From Streptococcus suis (GTDB lineage Bacteria > Bacillota > Bacilli > Lactobacillales > Streptococcaceae): 37,767 nucleotides of DNA. The notes below the pieces were generated by a model that worked only from the letters and a program-made list of their open reading frames with translations, was not told the DNA's origin and did no database searches. The translations under genes and the position numbers were made by a program. The stretch is taken from positions 1 to 37,767 of the forward strand of contig NZ_POPB01000146.1 of NCBI RefSeq assembly GCF_002964045.1, read 5' to 3'. Below, one piece after another: positions 1 through 6,321 of this stretch; position 1 is the first letter of the stretch; every line of letters begins with the position of its first letter.

Positions 1-116
1 TACCCTTTTTACACTAAACTTTAGTCCAAAATAAAATAATTTCCATATTTGGATTACGAGACTCAAAATATTTTTCGTCAAATACCTTGATGGACTTGAC
101 AAATGGTAGAAAAAAG
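1..116. repeat. 116-bp dispersed repeat, left copy (inverted relative to right end)
   Basis: This segment is the reverse complement of 37652-37767. Aligned by eye without gaps, 101 of 116 positions agree, and positions 61-90 are a fully identical 30-base block. Near its outer end is a small palindrome ACTAAA-N-TTTAGT (13-25), kept in both copies although the central base differs. Each copy begins directly at the T-tract of a terminator hairpin and extends away from it. No ORF is supported inside. The family is not recognised by name; a dispersed intergenic repeat is the simplest reading. Confidence 0.8.
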
Positions 117-150
117 CCATGTACAGGCGACCAAACCAACGTACACGGCT
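109..150 (-). terminator. Minus-strand terminator hairpin beside the left repeat
   Basis: AGCCATGTAC (115-124) pairs with GTACACGGCT (141-150): a 10-bp stem that on the minus strand includes one G-T wobble, followed by a run of six T on that strand. No convincing minus-strand gene ends here, so it may be the surviving 3' end of a host transcript interrupted by the phage element. The sstT terminator at the other end has the same relation to its repeat copy. Confidence 0.55.
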
Positions 151-283
151 AAGGAAAAATAACAAAACTCAAGCAAAGGCAAGGCGCGTGGTTTTGTTAG
201 GTATTTAGTAAGGGCGAGAAAGTTAGAACCCTTATCAAATATAATCATCTTAATTTTACCAAAAACAAAGGAGAAAATCAAAA

Positions 284-481
284 ATGCAAGAAATGACAAT
301 AGAAACAGCATTAACACTTATCACAATACTAACACCGCTGAATATCTTTCTATGGCTACATCTAGGAACGTATAAACTCCATAGCAAGCCAAAAGCCAAA
401 CCAGAGGGTAATCATACCAGAAAGCTAACGAATGCGAACTATGGGGCATATATTCAATCACAGGGCAGATATTACAATTAG
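284..481 (+). CDS. Small single-pass membrane protein of the satellite
   Basis: This 65-residue protein has one hydrophobic segment (about residues 7-27) followed by a basic, polar tail rich in Lys, Asn and Tyr. An AAAGGAG ribosome site at 268-274 lies 9 bases before the ATG. It is the first of a run of tightly packed plus-strand genes that look phage-derived; the next ORF starts 10 bases after its stop. Small membrane proteins are common in the early regions of streptococcal satellites, but no family is recognised here and no function is assigned. Confidence 0.55.
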   Translation: MQEMTIETALTLITILTPLNIFLWLHLGTYKLHSKPKAKPEGNHTRKLTNANYGAYIQSQGRYYN

Positions 482-490
482 GGGGAAACT

Positions 491-640
491 ATGCTGACAT
501 TTGAAGAACTTGAACAACTAAAAAAACAAATAATTGATAATACTACCCCAGACGAAGCACAGAATTTTCTTGATTTAGATCATGAGGGGAAAAAGTTATG
601 GACAAAGAACAAAATAGCAAGTCTGGAGGTGCAGGCATGA
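491..640 (+). CDS. Small 49-residue early phage protein
   Basis: Reading from the ATG at 491 gives an acidic, helical-looking 49-residue peptide beginning MLTFEELEQLKKQI and ending SLEVQA. It has an AGGGGG ribosome site at 480-485. Its TGA overlaps the ATG of the next gene in an ATGA junction (637-640), the usual sign of translational coupling. The next gene's own ribosome site (GGAGGT) lies inside this ORF. It is short and of unknown family, but the spacing and overlap make it likely to be real. Confidence 0.5.
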   Translation: MLTFEELEQLKKQIIDNTTPDEAQNFLDLDHEGKKLWTKNKIASLEVQA

Positions 641-972
641 CAGAAACAAATTTACCAGAACATCTAAACAAAGTTTTCAAGCTCCTACCGCTTGGAATGG
701 ATTTGCCAATCACCGCCCCAGACATTGAGAAGCTGACAGGCTTGGACGTTCGAACCATTAGGGAACATATCCGCCAGCTAATAGTTGACTACGGTATTCC
801 CGTTTGTGGCGGGCGTGATAACAGGCAAGGGGGCTACTATATCCCCCAGAATGAAACTGAGCGACTTGCTGGAGTATTACCACTCCAAAAGCAATACGAC
901 CAAGAACATAAGCGTATTCATGCATTATTGACGGCAGATTTGACAGACTGGAGGAAGTATAGAGATGCTTAA
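637..972 (+). CDS. Winged-helix HTH regulator, satellite early region
   Basis: This 111-residue protein contains a helix-turn-helix in its middle (a DIEKLTGLDVRTIREHIRQL-like segment), then a glycine/arginine-rich wing (GGRDNRQGGYY) typical of HTH_11 or DeoR-type winged helices. ATG 637 is chosen over an in-frame ATG at 598 because GGAGGT at 625-630 is correctly spaced and an ATGA overlap links it to the preceding small ORF. The gene overlaps the next one by 8 bases. It probably helps control the satellite's early or replication genes; the target is unknown. Confidence 0.65.
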   Translation: MTETNLPEHLNKVFKLLPLGMDLPITAPDIEKLTGLDVRTIREHIRQLIVDYGIPVCGGRDNRQGGYYIPQNETERLAGVLPLQKQYDQEHKRIHALLTADLTDWRKYRDA

Positions 973-1234
973 CATTCTATCACGAGAGGCAGAACTGGAG
1001 TTACTGGAGAAGGTGGACAGACATCTGGACAAGCGGCTAGAGCTTGAGAAACAACAGCTAGAGAGGTTTGACTTGATACCAGCGGACGAAGTGGAAGAAA
1101 AACTAAAGGTATCGGGCACCACGCTGAGAAATTGGGAGAACGTTGGGCTACAACGGTATCAGTCACCATTTGAGAATAGCAAAAAAATATTTTACCGAGC
1201 CAGTGACCTATACAGATTTTTGGCAGTGAAATAG
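965..1234 (+). CDS. MerR/excisionase-like HTH protein
   Basis: This 89-residue protein has a charged N-terminal helix rich in Glu, Leu and Lys. A short helix-turn-helix follows (LIPADEVEEKLKVSGTTLRN), and a C-terminal part reads like the wing of MerR/excisionase domains (IFYRASDLYRFL). It starts inside the 3' end of the preceding HTH gene and precedes the replication genes. Such proteins act as directionality factors or small transcription regulators in phages and satellites. Which role applies cannot be told from sequence alone, and no integrase is visible to pair with it. Confidence 0.6.
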   Translation: MLNILSREAELELLEKVDRHLDKRLELEKQQLERFDLIPADEVEEKLKVSGTTLRNWENVGLQRYQSPFENSKKIFYRASDLYRFLAVK

Positions 1235-1257
1235 AGAAGGAACAGGAGAGTAATAGA

Positions 1258-2103
1258 ATGGCAGAGGAAAAACGTTATTGGTGGTTGAAGATGGAACATG
1301 ATTTTTTTGAACAAAAAGAAATGAAAGCATTGAAGCGGATGGCAGCAGGGTATGTATATACAACCATTTATCTAAAATTATTGCTGAAAAGCCTTAAAAA
1401 TAATGGCTCACTATATTTTGAAAGTATTGAGGATGATTTTGTTTCTGAAATTGCTTTTGATATTGATGAACCAGTAGAAGATGTTAGGGCGGTATTTGAT
1501 TTTCTAAAAAGAAAAGGACTGTTGATTGAAAAATCAGAAGTAGAAATTTCGTTACCTGGAGCAGTAGAGCGAGTAGGTTCTAAAACCCAGTCAGCAGTTA
1601 GGATGGAGCGGATGAGAGAAAAGAAAAAGCAGGATGATACCGTAACAATGTTACGCCAAACCGTAACACCGTTACAAGATAGTTACGTAGAGAAGAGTAG
1701 AGAAGAAAAGAAAAGAGATAGAGAAAGAGTAGAGGTAGATAAAGAGAAAAAACATCCAACCACCCCCCCTGCCCTTAATCAAGATTTTGTAAACATCTAT
1801 AAATCTTTTGAAGCTGAAACAGGCAAGGCACTATCGCCGATGCAGATGCAAGAATTGCAGTACATGCTAGAGGATTTTAATGCTGATCTTATCAAAGAGG
1901 CACTAAGAGAGAGTGTTAGTCAAGGCAAGGCTAATTTTGCATATATTAAGGCAATTTTGAACAGATGGAAACAGGATAACCTATTGACTGTTGAACTTGT
2001 CAGAAACGCCAAACAGGCGCGTGAGAAGAGCAAACAGCAAACCCAACCGCCAGAGCCTACCAGTTTTGCAGAATGGCGACCAACAGCAGAAAATCCATTT
2101 TAG
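1258..2103 (+). CDS. Phage replisome organizer (DnaD-like replication initiator)
   Basis: This 281-residue protein begins with the classic phage replisome-organizer N-domain (KRYWWLKMEHDFFEQKEMK, then GYVYTTIYLKLLLKS), residues 1-120. A charged low-complexity linker rich in Lys/Glu/Arg follows, then a DnaB_2/DnaD-type C-domain near 175-250 (FEAETGKALSPMQMQELQ, ILNRW). These proteins bind the element's origin and recruit the helicase loader. It is followed directly by a DnaC-like gene, the normal order. It indicates that the element replicates autonomously after induction. The linker is encoded by purine-rich AGAGAAGAAAAG-like sequence. Confidence 0.85.
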   Translation: MAEEKRYWWLKMEHDFFEQKEMKALKRMAAGYVYTTIYLKLLLKSLKNNGSLYFESIEDDFVSEIAFDIDEPVEDVRAVFDFLKRKGLLIEKSEVEISLPGAVERVGSKTQSAVRMERMREKKKQDDTVTMLRQTVTPLQDSYVEKSREEKKRDRERVEVDKEKKHPTTPPALNQDFVNIYKSFEAETGKALSPMQMQELQYMLEDFNADLIKEALRESVSQGKANFAYIKAILNRWKQDNLLTVELVRNAKQAREKSKQQTQPPEPTSFAEWRPTAENPF

Positions 2104-2119
2104 AAAGGGAAATAATGAC

Positions 2120-2998
2120 ATGAAGAAAGTAATTGATAATCTGAAATACTTGAAAGAAATTGATGAAATTTGTCCAATTCACAAAACAAAAATGATGCAG
2201 CTTGATAGGATAGTCAAGATAGCAGGAGAAGAAAACCCAAGGAAACCTTCGCCATATTGTCCTATGTGTGCAAGCGAGTTAATGGACAACCAAGAAAAAG
2301 AAATGATACAGGAATTACAGAATAAGCAGCTGTATTTGAAGACCTACAATGTTTTAATGCGAGATAGTACAGTACCCGAAGAACTGAGGGGGGCAAGCTT
2401 TGAGAACTTCAAGGCAGAAACCCCAGAAGAAAAGCAGTTACTGGAGTTTGCCAGAGGGCAGGTTGAGAAGTATAAGCAAGGCATGACAGGAAACACGCTT
2501 ATAACGGGCCAGACGGGTATCGGAAAAAGTCACTTGTCTTTTGCAATGGCTAAGGCAATCAACGAGCATTTCAAGGATATTGGCAAGCCTAAGAGCGTGC
2601 TATTCGTTAGCTTGACTGAAATCATCAAGCAGATCAAAAACGGCTGGAACTATGGCAATGGGGCAAAACTGACGGAGTTTGATGCCGTGAAACTACTTAC
2701 TAGCGTTGACTTTCTTATCTTGGACGATTTGGGGGCAAAGAATGCGAATATTAGCTCTAAAGGCGATTGGGAGCAGGAATTTCTGTTTGACATTCTCAAT
2801 AATCGAGAAACCACAATAATTAACACCAATCTCAACAGCCAGGAATTGAAGACTGTTTACAATGAACGAAATGTGAGCCGAATTTTAAAAGGACTAGATG
2901 GGAACTCATTCAAGGCCTTTAGCATTTCAGACAAACGTTACAAAATCAACGAATTAAAGCAGAATAGGAAACAATTTGGAGAAAAACATGAAAGTTAA
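2120..2998 (+). CDS. DnaC-like helicase loader ATPase
   Basis: This 292-residue AAA+ protein has Walker A TGQTGIGKS (about residues 129-137) and Walker B FLILDDLGA (about 197-205). An N-terminal CPIH...CPMC motif probably binds zinc, as in phage and bacterial DnaC/DnaI proteins. The start at 2120 is chosen because AAAGGGA at 2104-2110 is well placed; upstream in-frame codons lie inside the previous gene. It loads the host replicative helicase at the origin melted by the replisome organizer encoded just upstream. Its last codons overlap the small ORF that starts at 2988. Confidence 0.88.
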   Translation: MKKVIDNLKYLKEIDEICPIHKTKMMQLDRIVKIAGEENPRKPSPYCPMCASELMDNQEKEMIQELQNKQLYLKTYNVLMRDSTVPEELRGASFENFKAETPEEKQLLEFARGQVEKYKQGMTGNTLITGQTGIGKSHLSFAMAKAINEHFKDIGKPKSVLFVSLTEIIKQIKNGWNYGNGAKLTEFDAVKLLTSVDFLILDDLGAKNANISSKGDWEQEFLFDILNNRETTIINTNLNSQELKTVYNERNVSRILKGLDGNSFKAFSISDKRYKINELKQNRKQFGEKHES

Positions 2999-3133
2999 AC
3001 TATTCAAGAAATTACACGGAGAACGTACAGCAGATTTTGAAGCACGGGTAAATGACTTTATGGCAACAGGGAGCGGGCGGGTGATACATACGGGGTAGTA
3101 TTATACAAAGTCAGCCAAAAACAAACAAATTAG
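2988..3133 (+). pseudogene. Cse60-like small protein, apparently frameshifted
   Basis: An ATG at 2988 with GGAG at 2978-2981 opens a frame starting MKVKLFKKLHGERTADFEAR, which resembles the Cse60/phage small-protein family. It stops after 36 residues at 3096-3098, just after a run of four G (3092-3095). One extra G would continue the frame as VVLYKVSQKQTN and end at 3131-3133, exactly before the next ribosome site. That neat fit suggests a one-base deletion in a G homopolymer: real decay, phase variation or a sequencing error. The family match is from memory and moderate. Confidence 0.5.
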
Positions 3134-3143
3134 AGGGGGGAAC

Positions 3144-3329
3144 ATGGAGGAATTAAAAGACATTCAGCCAATGGAATCAGTAGCCGAGTTATTAAGTCAA
3201 GGCTGGATAATTTTAGAAAAAAATGGTATAATTAAAAAAGTGAGTAAAGTTAATCATGGCAGTGTTGAAATCCATTTCAGAGATGGTGTGCCGTATAAAA
3301 AGACTGAACACACTAACGATTTAATTTAA
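3144..3329 (+). CDS. Small phage protein (DUF3954-like)
   Basis: This 61-residue protein has a GAGGGGGG ribosome site at 3133-3140. It contains a beta-rich pattern (GWIILEKNGIIKKVSKV, then GSVEIHFRDGVPYKK) that recalls the DUF3954 family of small phage proteins next to replication genes. No catalytic residues are evident. It follows the helicase loader and the broken Cse60-like ORF. The family assignment is tentative; the coding call rests on the ribosome site, position and spacing. Confidence 0.55.
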   Translation: MEELKDIQPMESVAELLSQGWIILEKNGIIKKVSKVNHGSVEIHFRDGVPYKKTEHTNDLI

Positions 3330-3345
3330 TAAAAAATGCTGGAGG

Positions 3346-3398
3346 AAGAACCCAATGCAAATTCAAGCTAATGCTTTGTTTTTGTGTCGGGTTCTTTT
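3346..3398 (+). promoter_or_regulatory. Stem-loop with T tail around a mini-ORF start
   Basis: AAGAACCC (3346-3353) and GGGTTCTT (3389-3396) form a perfect 8-bp stem followed by TT. Inside the loop a smaller perfect hairpin AAGC-taat-GCTT can form. The mini-ORF start codon (3355) lies within the loop and its ribosome site just before the stem. The layout fits a weak terminator or translational switch between the early genes and the coiled-coil gene. Confidence 0.4.
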
Positions 3399-3420
3399 AG
3401 TTGTCATAAGGAGGATATAA
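3355..3420 (+). CDS. Possible 21-residue hydrophobic leader ORF
   Basis: An ATG at 3355, 10 bases after GGAGG (3341-3345), encodes MQIQANALFLCRVLLVVIRRI, hydrophobic with a basic end. Its stop is 2 bases before the next gene's ATG, and its last codons contain that gene's AGGAGG site, so the two are likely coupled. An 8-bp stem AAGAACCC/GGGTTCTT (3346-3353 with 3389-3396) encloses its start and is followed by T residues, resembling an attenuator or terminator. It could be a leader peptide, a small membrane protein or chance. Confidence 0.35.
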   Translation: MQIQANALFLCRVLLVVIRRI

Positions 3421-3422
3421 AA

Positions 3423-3998
3423 ATGACAGTATCAAACGTGTTGCCAAAAATTCAATCAATCATTTCTCAAGTTAATACTAAACGCGATGTAATGGATGAG
3501 TACAAGCAAAAAATAGATGTAGCCAAAACGGATTTAGAAAAAGCTAAAGCAGCAAGGGAAAAGAATTTTTCATTTGAAACGGATAACAAGGTTACAGAGT
3601 TAGAGGGCTATATCATACGAGCCGAGAACCGATACAATGCTTTGAAGAGAGAATTTGAAGCAGAACAACAAGGGAAGTTGCGGGAAGTTGAAGACTTGTA
3701 TAATGTGTATTTAACTGAGCAATGGGGGCAAGATGAAGAGGTTAGAACTTTGACAGAGCAGACTATTGCAAGCTTTAAGGAAACAATTTCCTTATTAGAT
3801 CGTTATACCAAGAAGCCATCTGAACTTAATAAACTGGTATTGGCGCAGATTGTTAACGAGGATTTCAGAAAAGCATTTCACAGCCAGACTACATTCATCG
3901 GTGCTGGAAATTATTCCTTGGCCAACGCCATTCCACTAGATTATGAAACTTATCAGAGGTTATACAGTGCTGGACGTGCTTTGGGAGTTAAATTGTGA
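3423..3998 (+). CDS. Coiled-coil phage protein of unknown function
   Basis: This 191-residue protein starts at ATG 3423 behind AGGAGG (3410-3415). Residues about 15-95 form a long charged coiled coil (DEYKQKIDVAKTDLEKAKAA, then ENRYNALKREFEAEQQ). The C-terminal third is more globular, with aromatic and alanine-rich stretches. No enzyme motif is visible. Its TGA overlaps the next ATG by one base (TGATG), implying coupling. Similar genes of unknown function are common in streptococcal satellites between the replication and regulator genes; no name is offered. Confidence 0.65.
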   Translation: MTVSNVLPKIQSIISQVNTKRDVMDEYKQKIDVAKTDLEKAKAAREKNFSFETDNKVTELEGYIIRAENRYNALKREFEAEQQGKLREVEDLYNVYLTEQWGQDEEVRTLTEQTIASFKETISLLDRYTKKPSELNKLVLAQIVNEDFRKAFHSQTTFIGAGNYSLANAIPLDYETYQRLYSAGRALGVKL

Positions 3999-4315
3999 TG
4001 AACTATCGGCAATATCACACAGCACTGGTTTACTCACTTGTATTACAGCATTTACTAAGGGATACCGAGCTAGAGGAGAAAGCATTCAACTTGTATGCGG
4101 ATATCCTAGAGCGTGAACGGATTCCAAAATATCAGATAAAGACCGCAAGTCTGTACTCAAAGAGAATTGTGCGAGCCTATGAACGTGGGGAAATTCAACC
4201 TCCATCACCATTCACAAAACGGCAGAAAATTAGACAGTTTTTTGTCGGAATAGTGGAGTGGATTTTGTGCTTGAACAGAGAACGAACAAAAGATGAACAA
4301 AGGAAACGAAGCTAG
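3998..4315 (+). CDS. Hypothetical phage protein, 105 residues
   Basis: This basic 105-residue protein is predicted to be mostly helical. ATG 3998 is preferred to GTG 3995 because GGGAG at 3983-3987 is well spaced and the stop-start overlap TGATG is typical. It contains a YHTALVYSLVLQHLL helix near the N-terminus and an amphipathic or hydrophobic helix near residue 80 (IRQFFVGIVEWIL), ending in a very basic tail. The final codons merge into an 11-base tandem repeat, so the C-terminus may have been altered by repeat expansion. Function unknown. Confidence 0.55.
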   Translation: MNYRQYHTALVYSLVLQHLLRDTELEEKAFNLYADILERERIPKYQIKTASLYSKRIVRAYERGEIQPPSPFTKRQKIRQFFVGIVEWILCLNRERTKDEQRKRS

Positions 4316-4414
4316 GACGAAGCTAGGAACACGCGCCGATTTTGACAATAAAAAACAAACTTATCATAGGTTGAAAGAAGTCAAAAAACAGACTTGAACA
4401 GCGGACGAACAGCG
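4306..4414. repeat. Two 11-base tandem repeats before the ArpU-like gene
   Basis: ACGAAGCTAGG is repeated exactly and head to tail (4306-4316 and 4317-4327), the first copy containing the stop of the preceding gene. About 70 bases on, GAACAGCG occurs at 4396-4403 and 4407-4414, again with an 11-base period. Further GAAC words (from 4273) crowd the region. The helical phasing is suggestive of protein-binding iterons, such as an origin or regulator site, but this is inference. Confidence 0.45.
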
Positions 4415-4438
4415 AGAAAAACACGGACGGAGGTATTC

Positions 4439-4852
4439 ATGACAAAGAAAAAAAGCGAGCGTATAGACGTGCTGTATAGAGAAAAGATTTTATGGTTGAA
4501 GTGGTATTTTTTAAAAGACAAGGGAAACCCAAATTATAGCGTGCTAGAGCGTAAGATGTTTGACGCTGCTAAAAATCGTGACTTACTAGCTTATCAAAAA
4601 TATGTTACAATCAAGCGGATGACTGATATCATGGTGCAAACCAGCGACGAAACTCTTTTAAAAGTGATAAAGGATGTCTATGTGTATAATTACATGAACG
4701 TGGTTGGCGCGTGCCAGAAAATTCTATTTTTATCCCCCACGCAAGCATATGTACGCTTGAATAGATGGTTCGACACCTATTCTGATTTGTATTTCAGTAT
4801 TGTACCGCTGCCTAATATGGGGGTATATCATAATAAATTAGAGGAGGTATAA
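4439..4852 (+). CDS. ArpU/RinA-like phage late transcription regulator
   Basis: This 137-residue protein starts at ATG 4439 behind CGGAGGT (4426-4432). It has the look of the ArpU/DUF722 family of late-gene activators in Gram-positive phages and satellites. Features are a charged N-terminus (KKKSERIDVLYREKILWLKW), a central helical core, and a C-terminal HTH-like part (VGACQKILFLSPTQAYVRLN) followed by WFDTYSDLYFSIVP. In satellites this position switches on the packaging or late operon. Its 3' end is partly duplicated at 5291-5345. Confidence in the family is moderate, since these proteins are divergent. Confidence 0.6.
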   Translation: MTKKKSERIDVLYREKILWLKWYFLKDKGNPNYSVLERKMFDAAKNRDLLAYQKYVTIKRMTDIMVQTSDETLLKVIKDVYVYNYMNVVGACQKILFLSPTQAYVRLNRWFDTYSDLYFSIVPLPNMGVYHNKLEEV

Positions 4853-4853
4853 T

Positions 4854-5270
4854 ATGGGAAAAGCTATTAGTGTTAAGATAGATTTAGGCGGGATAGAGAA
4901 AAAGCTTAGTTCACAATCCTTACAACTAGGAAAGGTAGCAATGATGAACCAAATGATGCTTGATACCGAAAAATATATACCAAAGAAAAGCGGTCATTTG
5001 CGAGCATCTGGGCATGTAGCCGGAAATTCTATAGTCTATAATCCACCTTATGCAAGGGCGCAGTATTACGGACCAAAACGTAAGGGGTTTGTTTCTGAAA
5101 AACAAAGACGATTTTTCTTTGCTAACAAAGAGGAATTATTAGCGGCTAAAAGAAAGTACACAACGCCTGGAACTGGTACACATTGGTATGAGAAATCCAT
5201 TAAAAATGCTAATAATATCAGAAATTGGAAAAAGGCATTTATTGAAGCGATTGATATTGATGCTACTTGA
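4854..5270 (+). CDS. Minor capsid protein (Minor_capsid_2/HK97-gp10-like)
   Basis: This 138-residue protein has AGAGGAGG at 4841-4848. Family-typical segments are an N-terminal KIDLGGIEKKLS, then IPKKSGHLRASGHV, then the strongly conserved PPYARAQYYG and a terminal YTTPGTGTHWYEKS...NWKKAF. These match head-tail or minor capsid proteins of siphophages. An inserted stretch, VSEKQRRFFFA, is also seen in gp10-like neck or tail proteins. It is the only virion gene in the window, with no terminase, portal or major capsid gene. It may be a prophage remnant or a satellite cargo gene interfering with helper assembly; the latter is speculation. Confidence 0.75.
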   Translation: MGKAISVKIDLGGIEKKLSSQSLQLGKVAMMNQMMLDTEKYIPKKSGHLRASGHVAGNSIVYNPPYARAQYYGPKRKGFVSEKQRRFFFANKEELLAAKRKYTTPGTGTHWYEKSIKNANNIRNWKKAFIEAIDIDAT

Positions 5271-5290
5271 TAAATTTTAATACCTTGAAA

Positions 5291-5345
5291 TTCTGATTTG
5301 TATTTCAGTCTAATACCGTTGTCTGATATGAAGATATATCATAGT
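5291..5345 (+). repeat. Degenerate copy of the ArpU-like gene's 3' end
   Basis: The 19 bases at 5291-5309 are identical to 4780-4798 inside the ArpU-like gene. The following bases keep the same order with substitutions (ataccgttgtctgatatg against gtaccgctgcctaatatg, then atatatcat). The two copies flank the minor capsid gene as direct repeats. This suggests a past tandem duplication, or insertion of the capsid gene between repeats, with the second copy decaying. Confidence 0.7.
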
Positions 5346-5447
5346 GAACAGCAGTAGCGATTTTGTCATTTTGCACGTTTTGAGAATAGCACCAGCCCAG
5401 TACAGTCTATTTTGTCAAAATGGCGAGTTAAAAAAATATCTTTTTAG

Positions 5448-5476
5448 TTGAATACGTGTAACACGTATGGTATAAT
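5448..5476 (+). promoter_or_regulatory. hicAB promoter with palindromic operator
   Basis: The -35 is TTGAAT (5448-5453), then a 17-base spacer, then an extended -10 TGG-TATAAT (5471-5476). The spacer is filled by a perfect palindrome ATACGTGT-A-ACACGTAT (5452-5468). A repressor bound there would block RNA polymerase directly. Autorepression by the HicB antitoxin or HicAB complex at such a site is standard for type II toxin-antitoxin operons, so this is the likely operator. Confidence 0.8.
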
Positions 5477-5500
5477 AATCTTGTCAGGAGGTAGAGCGCT

Positions 5501-5683
5501 ATGCCGATGACACAAACAGAAATGGTTAAACTTTTGACGGCTGAGGGCTGGAAACAGGTCAAGGGCGGAAAAGGGTCACATGTCAAGATGGATAAATCAG
5601 GACATAGACCAATAACCATACCGCATGGAGAACTTAACAAGTACACCGAGCGGGCAATTCTAAGGCAGGCAGGTTTACGCTAA
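5501..5683 (+). CDS. hicA: HicA toxin (mRNA interferase)
   Basis: This 60-residue HicA-family toxin has a small dsRBD-like fold. It contains the signature KGGKGSHVKM with the catalytic-type histidine (His27) and a PITIPHGE segment followed by an AILRQAGL helix. AGGAGGT at 5486-5492 lies 8 bases before the ATG. HicA cleaves mRNA and arrests growth until neutralised by HicB. The toxin precedes the antitoxin, the common order for this type. On a phage satellite the pair could provide maintenance or defence against competing phages; that role is inference. Confidence 0.92.
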   Translation: MPMTQTEMVKLLTAEGWKQVKGGKGSHVKMDKSGHRPITIPHGELNKYTERAILRQAGLR

Positions 5684-5699
5684 AGCGGTTTGACCGCTT
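5683..5699 (+). promoter_or_regulatory. Hairpin between hicA and hicB
   Basis: AAGCGGT-TTG-ACCGCTT forms a perfect 7-bp stem with a three-base loop, starting on the last base of the hicA stop codon and followed by a short pyrimidine tract. It may terminate part of the transcripts, or shield the toxin message so antitoxin and toxin yields differ. It is too short a structure to assign firmly. Confidence 0.5.
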
Positions 5700-5728
5700 G
5701 CCTTTTCAACTTTTGGAGGTTTTTCAAT

Positions 5729-6181
5729 ATGCTTGCAACTTACCCAGCTTTATTCTATTATGACGATACAGACAGCACTGTTGCCCCTTATTTTGTACAT
5801 TTCCCAGACTTTGAACACTCAGCAACTCAAGGCGAGAGCATGGCGGATGCTATGGCAATGGCTAGCGATTGGCTTGGGATAACGCTTGCGGATATTATTG
5901 AAACGGGGCTAGAAGTTCCAGCGCCGTCTGACATTAACAAGCTTTCACTAGTTGACAATGACCCTTTCAAGAATGACCCAGAATTTTCAGAGAGTTATGA
6001 TCTTACTAAGTCATTTATTTCATTGGTTGTGGTGGATGTAGCCGACTATTTAGGCAGTCATGAGCCAATAAAAAAGACTTTGACTATACCACGTTGGGCG
6101 GATAGATTGGGTAGAGAGTTAGGGCTTAACTTTTCCCAAACATTAACCGACGCTATCGCAGAAAAGAAATTACAAGCATAA
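5729..6181 (+). CDS. hicB: HicB antitoxin
   Basis: This 150-residue antitoxin starts at ATG 5729 after TTGGAGG (5713-5719). The N-terminal half is the HicB partial RNase H-like domain: YPALFYYDDTDSTVAPYFVHF, then FPDFEHSATQGESMADAMAMA and a second element WLGITLADIIETG. The C-terminal part (IPRWADRLGRELGLNFSQTLTDAI) looks like a DNA-binding ribbon-helix-helix/HTH segment. It should bind HicA, blocking its RNase site, and repress the operon through the palindrome at 5452-5468. Confidence 0.9.
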   Translation: MLATYPALFYYDDTDSTVAPYFVHFPDFEHSATQGESMADAMAMASDWLGITLADIIETGLEVPAPSDINKLSLVDNDPFKNDPEFSESYDLTKSFISLVVVDVADYLGSHEPIKKTLTIPRWADRLGRELGLNFSQTLTDAIAEKKLQA

Positions 6182-6194
6182 GCATATTCTGGAT

Positions 6195-6234
6195 ACAGTA
6201 AAACACAGTAGAGTACAGTAAACTATGGTATAAT
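6195..6234 (+). promoter_or_regulatory. Promoter with three phased ACAGTA repeats
   Basis: ACAGTA occurs at 6195-6200, 6205-6210 and 6215-6220, with an exact 10-base period that places all three on one face of the helix. They are followed by an extended -10, TGG-TATAAT (6226-6234), and no recognisable -35. The pattern fits an activator-dependent phage promoter, for example one controlled by the ArpU-like protein; that link is inference. Confidence 0.6.
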
Positions 6235-6240
6235 ACTCAT

Positions 6241-6314
6241 ACAGCTGAAGGCTTGCACAGTCTAGCCGATTAGGGAGCGTGATAGCCCGAGAGGTGAAGC
6301 ACTCCCTTTTTTTT
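6241..6314 (+). ncRNA. Candidate small RNA at the right end of the satellite
   Basis: A transcript starting 6-7 bases after the extended -10 would run about 74 bases to an eight-T tract (6307-6314). It can form a GGCT/AGCC hairpin (6250-6267) and a terminator stem GGGAG/CTCCC (6273-6277 with 6302-6306) enclosing AGCCCGAGAGG. No ORF with a ribosome site is present. Promoter, compact structure and terminator together suggest a small RNA. It matches no family I recognise; it could also simply be a terminator with a short leader. Confidence 0.5.
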
Positions 6315-6321
6315 GAACAAT

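Noticed and set aside
78..317. Minus-strand hydrophobic 79-residue ORF at the left end
   Set aside because: It runs through the repeat and the terminator hairpin, lacks a ribosome site, and overlaps the start of a better supported plus-strand gene.
6241..6314. Possible tRNA-like or type III antitoxin RNA
   Set aside because: There is no cloverleaf or CCA-like end. There are no short tandem repeats upstream of a ToxN-like gene, and the next gene is a HAD hydrolase.
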